This document shows, piece by piece, positions 30,975 through 40,468 of a stretch of 64,000 nucleotides of DNA. Numbering within the stretch: the stretch's first letter is position 1; each line of letters begins with the position of its first letter. The translations under genes and the position numbers were made by a program. The DNA is from Symbiodinium sp. CCMP2592 (lineage: Eukaryota > Sar > Dinophyceae > Suessiales > Symbiodiniaceae), in NCBI GenBank assembly GCA_905221615.1, contig CAJNDT010006013.1, positions 1,392,915-1,456,914 on the forward strand. The letters are read 5' to 3'. A model generated the notes under the pieces. That model had not been told where the DNA came from. It saw nothing but the letters and a program-made list of their open reading frames with translations, and did no database searches.

Positions 30975-33900
30975 ATGAGTGCTGCGAAACAGCCTAGTGG
31001 TTCGACCAAGCATCAGCCCGTTCCTAAAGGGAAGGGTAAACGCTCTTATCAAAGGGCAGCACGTAAAGCTCTGCTTGAAGGTAGTGCGGTCTATAAGGGA
31101 AGGCAGATGTCGTCGACAGAGCTTGGAGTTGCTCCGGCACATGCAAAGCCCACCAATCCCGGCAGAAGGACTCGGCCTTCGAAATTTTCAGAAGATAAGA
31201 ATCTCAGCTATCTATCCTGGAACGCAGGATCTCTCACAACAGCAGTTTGGGAAGAGTTACTCTCCGTACTGCAAAGTGCCGCATTTCAGGATGTGAAGCT
31301 GGTGGCAATTCAGGAAACCCACTGGAGGGGATCTTGGCAATTTAGCAAGTCAGGCTGGCACGTGATCAGCTCTGGTTCCACAGGGGAGAAGGGAGCCGGG
31401 GTCCTCATAATGGTGCACTCCACACTGTGCAAGTCACAGGATCTCCGCTATAACGAGGTAGTTCCAGGAAGAGTTCTCCAGGTCCGGGTGCCGAGCAACG
31501 GCATCTCACTGGACGTCTTCAGCTGCTATCAATACGTTTGGCGCTCTAAGGAGACAGTCGCTCAGAATAAGGAAACCCGGAAGCAGACCCTTCATGCCCT
31601 AAGTAAGTCCATCCGAGCTGTTCCCAATCGCAACACTCTTCTTGTGCTAGGAGATTTCAACTCCTCGCTCAAAACCGACAACAAACACGTAGGGCCATGC
31701 ACGATCCAGGCTTGCAGACTCGGGCACCGCGGATCTAAGGATCTCCAGACCCTACTGTCGGAGCACCAGCTAGTCGCAACCAACACTTGGGGAGTGCATA
31801 GACCGGCCACCCACGAACAAGGCAACTCTGTTTCACAGATTGACTTCTCGTTTGTCAGGATTGCACAGTCTCAAGGTCCTGCCAGGTTTTGCCGGCCACT
31901 AAGGACCTTCCCAGTAGCATCCTGGAGGGATGGTAGTAGGCATTTCCCCCTTCTTGGTAAGCTGAGGCACAGCAGGAGATACTCCGCCCAAGCCTCAAAA
32001 CTGTACGACCAAAAATGGCAATGGAGGATTGCTACAGACACCGTTCCCCGAAAATACAGGTATTTGCAAGGGAGGTAGACTCCCTACTTCAGGATCATCC
32101 CCAAACCTGGCAGAGCCTCCATCAAGCAATGAACTCAGCTCTAGCGACTCACTTTCCCAAGAGAAAGGAAGCAGCACAAAGATCAGATCTCAGCATCTGG
32201 GAAGAGCGCTCAGTGTTGCGCTCACTCCCACTAGCAGTTAAGGTCTTAGCAGAGTTCTTGCCCGAGCTGCAGGTCCGTGTGGTGTTCCGATGCTGGTGTT
32301 CGTTCTCCCAGCAAAGTGCACAGGCGAGGGTAGCCAAGCGTCACAAGCATGAGCGGCGGCGGCAGGAAATAGATGAACAACTCGAGCAGGCAGAGCTAAA
32401 GTCAAAGCAGGACGGGAGTCACTCCCTTTACAAGGTAATCAAGCGCTTCAGATCGGGGAGGCCCCAGGAAAGAGTTCAGCTTCGAGATTCCGAGGGTCGC
32501 TTCCTTACTGCCAAGGAAGAAAGAAGACAATTAGGGGAATATTCTCTAGACCTGTTTGGAGCAGGGGATGACTTCCCGCTTTCAGGGATCCAAGGCAGCC
32601 TGCACATCACCGAGCACGAAGTGCAAGAACAGCTGGGCACAATAAAGCTGGGTAAGGCAGTTCCAAAAGAGAGTCCTCCAGTCGTAGCCTGGCGCTCCCT
32701 AGGTCCCAAAGCAATCCGGCTAATCTCGGACACCCTAAATAGGGAAGTCACAGCCGGAAGGCTCTCGGACAGTGTCACCTCGTCACAGATCTCCTGGCTC
32801 CCAAAGCCTCCCAAGAAGCCAGACAAACCAACCTCGCTCCGTCCGATCGGGGTGATAGCACCGGAGGGCAAGGTCCTTGCCGGACTCGTAAGGAAGAGAC
32901 TTAAGTCTACCCTCCATGACCGGTGTCTCCCAGTTCGGCTTTGTCCCCATGTGTGGACCAGGCCAGGTTCAGACAGGCCCTCACCACAAGGGCCGCAGGT
33001 AAAGGACAACAGGGGCTCAAGCTCAGAGGCAGTCTCACCATGAGCGTGGACATGAGCAAAGCTTTCGGCACTGTAAACAGGCTGCGATTAAGAGAGGCCC
33101 TGGAAGCCGAACAAGCAGATCCTCTTCTGATCGAGGTGGTAGGCCATCTCCACATCAAAGCCTTGTATAAGATGACAGCCAGCGATCAGAGCTTTGAGAT
33201 AGCCACACGCAGGGGAATCAAGCAGGGATGTAAGCTCGCACCCTCATTATTTGCCTTTGCATCAGGGCTCCTCTATAGGAAGCTCTCTGGGAAAATCAGC
33301 CCAGCAGAACTGGTGAAGCTACTCACAATGTACGCAGATGATAGCTTGATCCAGTCGCATTTTGACTCTGAGGCCGGTCTCATGACAGCACTAGGGTACT
33401 GCGACCTGCTACTAGATCAGCTGGTAGAGCTTGGGTTCAAGGTCAATCCGACCAAGTCAGCAATTCTGCTACAGCTGCAAGGGGGGTCAGCCTCGACCAT
33501 TAGGAAGAAACTCTTTCGCCAGGTCGAGGGAGAGAAGTATGTTGAACTCCCTTCGGGCAGGCTCATATCGCTGCGCTACCAGGTCCCTTACTTGGGGGTC
33601 ATTCTTTCTTATCATGACTATGAAATGAAGACTCTCAAACATCGGCTGTCAGCCAGTAAGCTAGCAATGTCAGAAGTAGCCCATGCTGTTCGGAACCACC
33701 GACGAGTCTTATCAGACAGACGTCGTCTGTCGATTTGGACAATAACTGCGTGGGCATCTGCTCTGTATGCTATCCATGTGGTGGGGCTGACGCAGCAGGG
33801 ACTGCAAAAGCTCCACTCACACATGATGTACCAACTCAGATTCGTCCTGCGGAGCTACTCCCAGGAAACGAAGGAATCCAACCAGGAGCTACTCCGGAGA

Positions 33901-35514
33901 TTACGGATTCCTCACGTGAAGGAGCAGCTGCAAAAGAGAATGACCCAGTTCTTAAAGAGACAGCAACACTCAGACCCCCAGCTCCTCCCACACTATAAGT
34001 TGCGGGCTGAGGCAGTTAGCCAGACTTTGGAAGGCCTCTCCACGGACTTCTCCTCGCACCATGTGGAAGATAGGCCTCTGACCTGCGGAGAGTGTGGTGC
34101 ATGTCTCTCTGGCACCGGAGCACTCCGTCGCCACCTGCAGAAGGCTCATCCAGATTCTCAACAGTGCCTGAAAGGACCCAAATTTGATCCTATTTTGCAT
34201 TCAATGCCAGGGTCAGCAACTTGCATTGCCTGTCGGGCAACATTCCGGACAGTGTTTTATCTGCGCAAACATGTCGAAGCATCAACCTGCCCTAGGGTAG
34301 AGCTATTGCTCAGACAGCAGGAAGAGTTACCCCTAGAAGCACAGAATCGGATCTCACTAGTAGAAAGCCTCCAGTCCGATGCCCAGGACAATCCGGAAGG
34401 CGCCGCTCGAAATCCGGCGTTCCATGAGTACTTGATGGAACACTGTGCACTCTGCGGTCAGGTCCTTGTAGGCCAGAAAGGAGCCAAACAGCATTTAAAC
34501 AAGCAGCATCCTGAGGTGATGGCTAAGCTGGAGAAAACTCTCCAACCAAGACTTAATCAATTCAAGGTCTTCTTCCAAGAAGGAGATAGCTGTCGATACT
34601 GCAAACTTCGCGTGGATGCCCCGGGTAGGCATGCTCAGCAATGCGTCCCATTACTGCAGGTGCACGTACTGCAGGAGGTAGCGCGTCAGCAGCTCAGCAA
34701 GCAGCCCCGTGAATACACTCGAGCGAAGTCCACGGTATCGGCGAAGACAGCCACAACGAAGCCTTCAGATTCAACGCCAGGAATTCCTCACCCCGTGTTC
34801 AGACTGGAAGGCTTTCTCCTGCTAGCCAATACACGCAACCACTGCTATGCCAACTCAGGTCTGCAGTGTCTCCACTGGCTATCAGATCCTCCAGAGGCGG
34901 CTTTCCAAGAGGCACTTCGGATCAGCCAGCTAGCGAGAATAACCCCTGAACACAGAGTCTTCACGGAGCTCACCATGGGCTGGCTCTTTGACGGAGGCCA
35001 ACACGATTCTGCTGAGTTCCTGCAGCAAGTGTTTCGGAATATCTCTGCATCAAGATTTGGACAGTGGGAAACAAGAGCCTCAGTGCCGGAAGGTGTGATC
35101 GTGGATGAAGAAGGGGGCTCTCCCAGTCATCTTGCCACGGCGATCAAGACCAACCTACAGGACATGCTAGTGGCATGGTCGTCCCAGGAGCGCTCATGTG
35201 CTCTCATAGAAGCATCACAGCAGGTGTGCTTAGCCTTGCCGAGATTCGCAGGTGAAGCTAAGGATCACACTCGAATCACAATCTCACAGCAAGTTCAGAT
35301 CCCTGTCTTCCTGGACCACACATCCCGAGTCTCGTTCTGTACCTACACAGTAGAGGCAGTGATCATTCACCTAGGAATGGAGTCCACTAGTGGCCATTAC
35401 CGTGCAGCTGTACGCACAGCAGATGCCTGGTATGTTGGTGATGACTCCCACCCCCTAGTCCCTGTACCCTCGAAGACCCCTTGCTGCAAGAGAATAGCTA
35501 TGTCATTTTCATAG
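30975..35514 (+). pseudogene. LINE D ORF1 (EN, RT, fingers, USP), frameshifted
   Basis: Homologous to the B and E ORF1 throughout, starting at ATG 30975. The breaks are: a 2-base gain near 32006 (GACCAAAAATGG in place of GACCAGCAGG), small losses near 32914-32955 that remove the RT segment around GFVPGRGTEEA, the change AFD to AFG in motif A near 33065, and one C missing from a C-run near 35455 that alters the last residues. YADD at 33331 and the USP motifs (NHCYANS, QHDSAEF, SGHYRAAV) are still readable. With the RT core damaged this copy cannot supply its own reverse transcriptase. It is visibly more diverged from B and E than those two are from each other. Confidence 0.92.
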
Positions 35515-35565
35515 CTCGCAGCGCCGTCTCTCACGAGCCCCAGGACGTAGACAATCTCCCGAATA

Positions 35566-36465
35566 ATGTCTCTGCAAGAGTTCTTCCAGAAAGCATCGAT
35601 GGATGAGAGCTCTGCCCCTAAACGGGGAGATGCAGGTCCATCAGGTGGAGATTCTCCCCTGAAGCGACACCGTGGTGGAGCTACTCCCCAGCAAGGAGGC
35701 AGAGGACAACAGAGAGGGGGCAAAAGTAGGGGACGAGGAAGTGGAGGTCGAGGGAAAGGAGCAGCCAGAAATCAAAATGGGAGCAGTGGCACCACTCAGC
35801 AGGGACAAGGCAATGTATCGAAAGATCTGATCAATGCCATAGCGCGGCTAGCACTTCGACACGACGAGCAAATCACAGCCCTCGTGTCGGACGTGACGTT
35901 CGTCTCGTATGTTCGGACAGAAGATCACTCTATTCTCCCCCACCTATACGAAGAGTCTCAGCGAGTCAAGAACAGTCCCATAGGGATCCCTATCAAGGCA
36001 GCACTGACCCTGAAGCTTCTCCGTGAACTTAAGGAGAGACTGGTGACTACCAGCCGGGATAAAAGCATACAGGAGCGCCTGCAGAATGATGAGCTGATGA
36101 CCCCGGATGGCGATTGGCCGTTTTTGGAGTGGAGTCCCACTGATCAGAAGATGATAGAGTCGGTGGAAGAACCTATCACTACGGCTCAAGTTGTTTCAGG
36201 ATTGGGGGACGCAATCACCCGAATCTCCTCAGATCCGGAACACATCAAGCTCTTCAAAACCTCGCGGCCACTGGCGGAGAGCATGACGGGAGGACCAGTC
36301 CGAATCCAGATCCAGCTGTCAACCAGATCGGCCACATCTGATTTGCAGGACACCTTGCAGACTCTAGTCGGTAATACCGCCTTTTCGCTCATAAATGCAG
36401 ATTTTCAGCGAATGGGAACTCAGCCCTCGCCGCTGGTTCGCCAGATTCGCGATTTGCTCTCCTGA
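35566..36465 (+). CDS. LINE D ORF2: basic, gag-like protein of unknown function
   Basis: Intact 299-codon ORF, ATG 35566 to TGA 36465. In B and E the same ATG overlaps the end of ORF1 by 41 bases, so translation by termination and restart is likely. Residues 1-30 are polar and acidic; about 30-75 are Gly/Arg/Lys/Gln-rich with RGG-like repeats (RGGKSRGRGSGGRGKG), typical of RNA binding; about 85-299 form a compact helical domain. That domain is shared with the nested ORF of LINE A (LALRHDEQI, WSPTDQK, SRPLAESM), which shows it is old in these elements. I infer an RNA-packaging role like ORF1p/gag; no known domain was recognised. Two GGAG-NNN-CTCC words fall in its 5' part as GGDSP and GGATP codons. 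Confidence 0.85.
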   Translation: MSLQEFFQKASMDESSAPKRGDAGPSGGDSPLKRHRGGATPQQGGRGQQRGGKSRGRGSGGRGKGAARNQNGSSGTTQQGQGNVSKDLINAIARLALRHDEQITALVSDVTFVSYVRTEDHSILPHLYEESQRVKNSPIGIPIKAALTLKLLRELKERLVTTSRDKSIQERLQNDELMTPDGDWPFLEWSPTDQKMIESVEEPITTAQVVSGLGDAITRISSDPEHIKLFKTSRPLAESMTGGPVRIQIQLSTRSATSDLQDTLQTLVGNTAFSLINADFQRMGTQPSPLVRQIRDLLS

Positions 36466-36858
36466 TCTCTTCCGGAGGAACAGGTCATTGATCGGACTAG
36501 CCCCACGAGTGGGCCGGCCTGGTGCTAAGAGCTAAGTTGAAAAGCAACCCCCTAAGAAGCGGAGTTACTCCCACCCTGTGCACAATCGCGAGGAGCTCGA
36601 GGTATCTCTCGACGAGCTGCGAGGAGGCCCTCCCGCGGAGCACTTTGAAAGTAACCTTCTAAAGAGGAGCTACTCCCACACCAAGCATACCTGCGAGGAG
36701 CCTGGGTCATCAACGATGATCTGCGAGGAGGCCCTCCCGCAGAAGACTTTGCATGATGATAGGACTTCTGCCATAATGCCACAGCCGTTCCTCTTTTGGA
36801 TAAAGCGTTCAGGCTCAAAACTCTCAGGTTCAGCAGTTCAATCTCTCCCTCTCTCAAC
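36466..36858 (+). other. ORF2-ORF3 spacer with GGAG-NNN-CTCC words
   Basis: No gene. The palindromic word occurs at 36562, 36623, 36666 and near 36728, two of them inside repeated GCGAGGAGGCCCTCCCGC blocks. Confidence 0.7.
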
Positions 36859-37428
36859 ATGTATGACCAGACGCCGACTCACTTGGCAATGATGTTGCTC
36901 CCAACGATAGCGGCCGTTCATTACCTGCGCCAGAAGTCCCTAGGTTTGGAGGTACTCCCCTGGGTGGTGCTCACAGAGCTTCGAGAGAGAGTGAAGGCGC
37001 TTGGGCTCATCACCAAGGATGAGATCCTAAATCTTTCCGTGGAGTTACTCCCGGAAAACGGGGTCCGGCAGGTGATCAAACACCTGCATGTCATCTCTGG
37101 CATCGACGAGTGGGGGCAGATCAGGTACCGACGACGAAGAGTCCTGGCCGAGCAGGGCTTGGAATATCTCACCCTGGCTCGCATCAACTCTGGGGAACTG
37201 GTGACCCCAGAAAGCATCTCCCTCCACAGATACGATCTCGACTCTCTGGAGAGAGAGACTCACATAGTGGCATACGTGAGTAAATTCTTGCCGATCGAGC
37301 CCAGAACAGTCTATCTGGGTGAGGTGGAGGCTTTGAGGGCCACGTTCTTCGCCGAAGATCGCAAATTGAATTTGGCTACATCGGTGTGGGACGTGTCGTA
37401 CAATCGTCTCATGGCAGCCCCTCCCTGA
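36859..37428 (+). CDS. LINE D ORF3: conserved protein of unknown function
   Basis: 189 codons from ATG 36859 (an upstream TTG at 36796 is in frame but unlikely). The protein starts MYDQTPTHLAMMLLPTIAAV, with a hydrophobic helix in the first 20 residues, then mixed alpha-helical sequence (RYRRRRVLAEQGLEYLTLAR) and a C-terminal TFFAEDRKLNLATSVWDVSY. A diverged, frameshifted copy at 16535-17126 keeps the same motifs, which supports real coding. No known domain was recognised. Two GGAG-NNN-CTCC words are read in a different codon phase from those of ORF2 (LEVLP and VELLP). It sits between the gag-like ORF2 and the ADP-ribosyltransferase-like ORF4. Confidence 0.75.
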   Translation: MYDQTPTHLAMMLLPTIAAVHYLRQKSLGLEVLPWVVLTELRERVKALGLITKDEILNLSVELLPENGVRQVIKHLHVISGIDEWGQIRYRRRRVLAEQGLEYLTLARINSGELVTPESISLHRYDLDSLERETHIVAYVSKFLPIEPRTVYLGEVEALRATFFAEDRKLNLATSVWDVSYNRLMAAPP

Positions 37429-37823
37429 GCCAGATGCCAAGAGGAGATACTCCCTTAGGTGGAGACACTCCCCAATGGGGAGGAGCATCTCCCCTCGCTA
37501 AGTGTGTACAGTTGGTGGAGTTTCTCCCCAGGGGTTTTTAACAGCAGGAGAGATCAGGTGGAGCTCCTCCCCTCGCCTCGGTGGAGTTTCTCCCCCAACG
37601 AGGGAAGTATGCTGGAGTAGTTCCTTTTGAGGGGTTTTTAACAGCTCCGAGAATGCAGCCAAAAATGCTCCTTTATCTGCTCACTAAGACAAAGCTTCAT
37701 TGATGCAGGTCCCTCGTCGTGGTGGCCTGGAGCTCAGATGGCTCATCAGATGGCTCATCACCTGTCAAATCCTGAGCTCAGCCTGTGACATCACATCGCA
37801 GCTTTCTCTCAAAAGCCAGCACC
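37429..37823 (+). promoter_or_regulatory. ORF3-ORF4 spacer, dense GGAG-NNN-CTCC cluster
   Basis: Six copies of the 11-base palindromic word occur between about 37442 and 37592 (loops ATA, ACA, CAT, TTT, CTC, TTT), with two AGGGGTTTTTAACAGC blocks nearby. The same cluster, partly, is kept in B and E. It may be an RNA-protein binding or translation-control region; this is inference. Confidence 0.6.
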
Positions 37824-39044
37824 ATGTCACGACCTGATTCAACTCAAGATCCCTCGTTTCAGGATGAGTATGCGGAATTCTGCGAGCGACGGACACGGGA
37901 TCAACTTCCGTATGTGACATACAGAAATTTTTTGCGCCAGTGGAGGCGCTCCGCTCGTGCTCACGGCGAAAGTTATCCAGCACATAAAGGTGCCTCAAAA
38001 GGCACGGGTGGATCGGAAGAGTCGGGAGGGGGAAAGGGTGGAGTCACTCCCCCTCCCCCTCCCTCCAAAAAGAGAAGCACTGGGCAGAGCGAGGGTGGAG
38101 ATACTCCCCCCGCAGCAAAGGCCAAGAGTGGAGATCCTCCCTCTGGGGACCTTTCTTCACAACAGGCCACAGATGATCGCACTGAAGCGGCCATCAAAAT
38201 TCTTCAGAGTGCGGGTTATACTCCTTTTCTCAGCCTGGTCACAGCCTGCGACGGTTCCATCACCGACCTGAACAACCACAGAATTATGGTGACAGTGACC
38301 CAGCAACTTCGAGATGGCCTCAATCAGGCGGAGAGACCGACCCCTGAAATCGCCAATGCCCTCCTCGAGACTTTCTTATCCTCCCGCCGGGGCCTGGCCA
38401 ATGAACCCCTGCACTCGAAGCTTGGCTTCCCAACAGCTGAGGAAAATGGATGGTTTCGATTTGAGTATTCTTCTCCGAACATACTCCCAGCTGGAGACAG
38501 TGAGGTGGCGTTCCACGGTACACACCTGGAATGTTTGCATGGGATACTGGCAACAGGACGACTACTGCCTTCAACTCCGGATCTCACAGGCACAAGAAGC
38601 TTCGAGGACCGTCCAGGAGTGTATCTCCACAGGCTTTCAAACCGGCATCTAGCGGCCGGATACAGCTGCCTGGTGAGGATCGGTCCTCGCCACATATTCG
38701 CTCGGCCCATGATCGAGGCGGAAGCTGCACACTCTGGATCGCAAAAACGTGGCAAGAAAACAAACCAACTAATATATTCCTTTGATGCAGTGGAAATCCG
38801 AGCGCTGCTGCTACAAATCTCAACAAAGGAGACACTCTCCCTAGGCGAGTACCTCCGTGAGTGGAGCGGAATGCTGGAGATTCCACTTCGGCAGGCTCGT
38901 GACTCCTTCACAGCTCTGGGATATGACTTGCCTAGCGAAGCTACCTCGCCAGATCTAGTAAAAGAAGGAGGAGTTACTCCCCTTCCAGCTCCAGAGTCTG
39001 GAGCAAGCGTCAGGATCTACGGGTGGAGTTCCTCCCCCGACTGA
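37824..39044 (+). CDS. LINE D ORF4: ADP-ribosyltransferase-like protein
   Basis: 406 codons from ATG 37824 (ACCATGT, better than the GTG at 37785). About residues 1-60 are charged; 60-115 are a low-complexity Gly/Pro/Lys linker in which GGAG-NNN-CTCC words code GGVTP and GGDTP; 115-200 look helical; about 225-330 hold FHGTHLECLHGILATGRLLP, then GVYLHRLSNRHLAAGY. The order HGT, IL.TG, GVY, A..Y is what is seen in PARP/ART-fold enzymes (HGT binds NAD; GVY/A.Y mark the second core block). This is a motif-level match only, with no clear catalytic Glu assigned, so it may be a diverged or non-catalytic ART or a relative of the neighbouring Tpt1-like ORF5. It ends one base before an ATG. Confidence 0.6.
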   Translation: MSRPDSTQDPSFQDEYAEFCERRTRDQLPYVTYRNFLRQWRRSARAHGESYPAHKGASKGTGGSEESGGGKGGVTPPPPPSKKRSTGQSEGGDTPPAAKAKSGDPPSGDLSSQQATDDRTEAAIKILQSAGYTPFLSLVTACDGSITDLNNHRIMVTVTQQLRDGLNQAERPTPEIANALLETFLSSRRGLANEPLHSKLGFPTAEENGWFRFEYSSPNILPAGDSEVAFHGTHLECLHGILATGRLLPSTPDLTGTRSFEDRPGVYLHRLSNRHLAAGYSCLVRIGPRHIFARPMIEAEAAHSGSQKRGKKTNQLIYSFDAVEIRALLLQISTKETLSLGEYLREWSGMLEIPLRQARDSFTALGYDLPSEATSPDLVKEGGVTPLPAPESGASVRIYGWSSSPD

Positions 39045-39055
39045 AATGACAGTGA

Positions 39056-39820
39056 TCACTGACCCCAGCACAGCGACACCAAGGAGCCTCCATTGTGGCA
39101 TGGGAGGGTGAACCGGGTGATCTTGGAGACTACTGCACAGCCTCTACGGATCCAGAGACCCGCTTCTCGTTTGAAGTTTCCAAGGCGCTTGCAGCATGCC
39201 TCAGACATGGGCATAGACCGTACATCAGCGTCACTTCGGCCGGGTGGGCCAAACTCGAGGATGTGGTTTCTTGGCCAAGAGTGCAGAATCAGAACGCCAC
39301 GGCGGGCGATCTCATGGAGATTGTTCGTCGTAATACCAAAGGCCGGTACGAGTTGGGAGACTGCCAAGGTACGAAGTACATCAGGGCACTGCAAGGACAT
39401 TCTCGCTCGGATGTCAACTCATCAGAGGTCCTAGAGGAACTTACGGAGGAGATGCTCCCCGGCATGCTCTTTCACGGCACCTACTGGTCCTTGTACGACC
39501 CAATTCGTCAAGACGGCCTTCTGCCACAAAACAAGATCTCCAAGGGCCGCGGCAAAGGAGGACGTGGCAGGGAGGGACGGCAGCATATCCATTTTGTGGC
39601 TGACAGCGATTATGGGAAACCAGGTGTCTCTGGTTTCAGAGAGAACTCGTCCATGCTGGTAGCGGTCAATCCTCGCAAGGCCTCACAGTTAGGGGTGAAG
39701 TTTTTCCGTAGCAAGAACGGCGTCATCCTCACCCCTACAGAAGTGCCTCCTTCTGCCATAGAGTACTATCAGAGTCTGAAATCAGGCACTAAGTACGGAG
39801 GCAACAATAGGCCGCTCTGA
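39056..39820 (+). CDS. LINE D ORF5: Tpt1/KptA-like RNA 2'-phosphotransferase
   Basis: The frame is open from 39056 to TGA 39820; the first possible start listed is a GTG (39095), and no early ATG is in frame. An ATG at 39046, one base after the ORF4 stop, lies in another frame, so a small indel or a frameshift may have split start and body. Tpt1 motifs in order: LRH (39200-39208), SAGW and LEDV, KGRYEL near 39338, IRALQGHS near 39380, LFHGTYWSLYDPIRQDGLLP near 39468, HIHF near 39586, G.R before a beta strand near 39637, LGVKFFRSKNGVILT near 39690. These cover the Arg-His-Arg-Arg set of the family. Tpt1/KptA removes a 2'-phosphate from RNA using NAD+; some members also ADP-ribosylate RNA or DNA 5' ends. 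Its length (~240) is normal. Finding it in a retroelement is unexpected. Confidence 0.85.
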   Translation, partial: SLTPAQRHQGASIVAWEGEPGDLGDYCTASTDPETRFSFEVSKALAACLRHGHRPYISVTSAGWAKLEDVVSWPRVQNQNATAGDLMEIVRRNTKGRYELGDCQGTKYIRALQGHSRSDVNSSEVLEELTEEMLPGMLFHGTYWSLYDPIRQDGLLPQNKISKGRGKGGRGREGRQHIHFVADSDYGKPGVSGFRENSSMLVAVNPRKASQLGVKFFRSKNGVILTPTEVPPSAIEYYQSLKSGTKYGGNNRPL

Positions 39821-40084
39821 CACCAGAAAAGAGCCCCGCCAAATGGTGGAGTTGCTCCCCAAGCAGACATTGCAGCCGCCCATGTCAAAAATCTGAGTCT
39901 ATGTGCAGGTTTAATTTATCATTCATTCCCGTCAGCATCCAAGCACTCTGAGGTCAGATCTACCATTCGATGCAGAGCCTCGAGCCCAGTCCCAGCAAGA
40001 AAAAAGACAGCCAAAGGATCACAAGAAATGCAACTTATGCATGTCTGCCAGGCTCAATTCATCAGCTGTTTGATTCCAGTAGTT
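39821..40084 (+). other. ORF5-ORF6 spacer
   Basis: No gene; one GGAG-NNN-CTCC word (loop TTG) near 39846. Confidence 0.6.
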
Positions 40085-40468
40085 ATGCCCGAAACTCCTA
40101 AGAAAAGTGGTACCAGAGCGAACTCTCGCACTCCTCCACCAGTGAGACGTCGTCCTCACCTACCCAGGTCGCCATCCAGTGATGCTATCCGGGAGTCAGA
40201 CTCAGAAGGCGTGGCACCCAAGGCAGATGCTCCTAAGGGTCCGCCGCCACCGATGCCTGTCAATTTGCCGAGAAACGGATCCAGTACAGACCTGACTCCG
40301 GGAGGACCAGGCAAATCATCGGGAGCTCCGGTTAAAGGTGGAATCCCAGGAGGAGTCCCTCCCCTAGGACCCCCACCAAAAGCAGTGACCTCCACTATAT
40401 CCCATCAGGGGACTGGAGAACTCCATGTTACGAGCACTGGGAGCGGGCGCCAGGCATTCCTCTACTGA
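40085..40468 (+). CDS. LINE D ORF6: Pro-rich basic protein of unknown function
   Basis: 127 codons from ATG 40085 (open further upstream to a TTG-type start at 40028). Rich in Pro, Ser, Gly and Arg (RTPPPVRRRPHLPRSPSSD), low complexity, with a short ordinary C-terminus. One GGAG-NNN-CTCC word (loop TCC) lies in frame near 40352. No domain recognised. It could be a flexible nucleic-acid-binding protein or a chance open frame. Confidence 0.45.
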   Translation: MPETPKKSGTRANSRTPPPVRRRPHLPRSPSSDAIRESDSEGVAPKADAPKGPPPPMPVNLPRNGSSTDLTPGGPGKSSGAPVKGGIPGGVPPLGPPPKAVTSTISHQGTGELHVTSTGSGRQAFLY

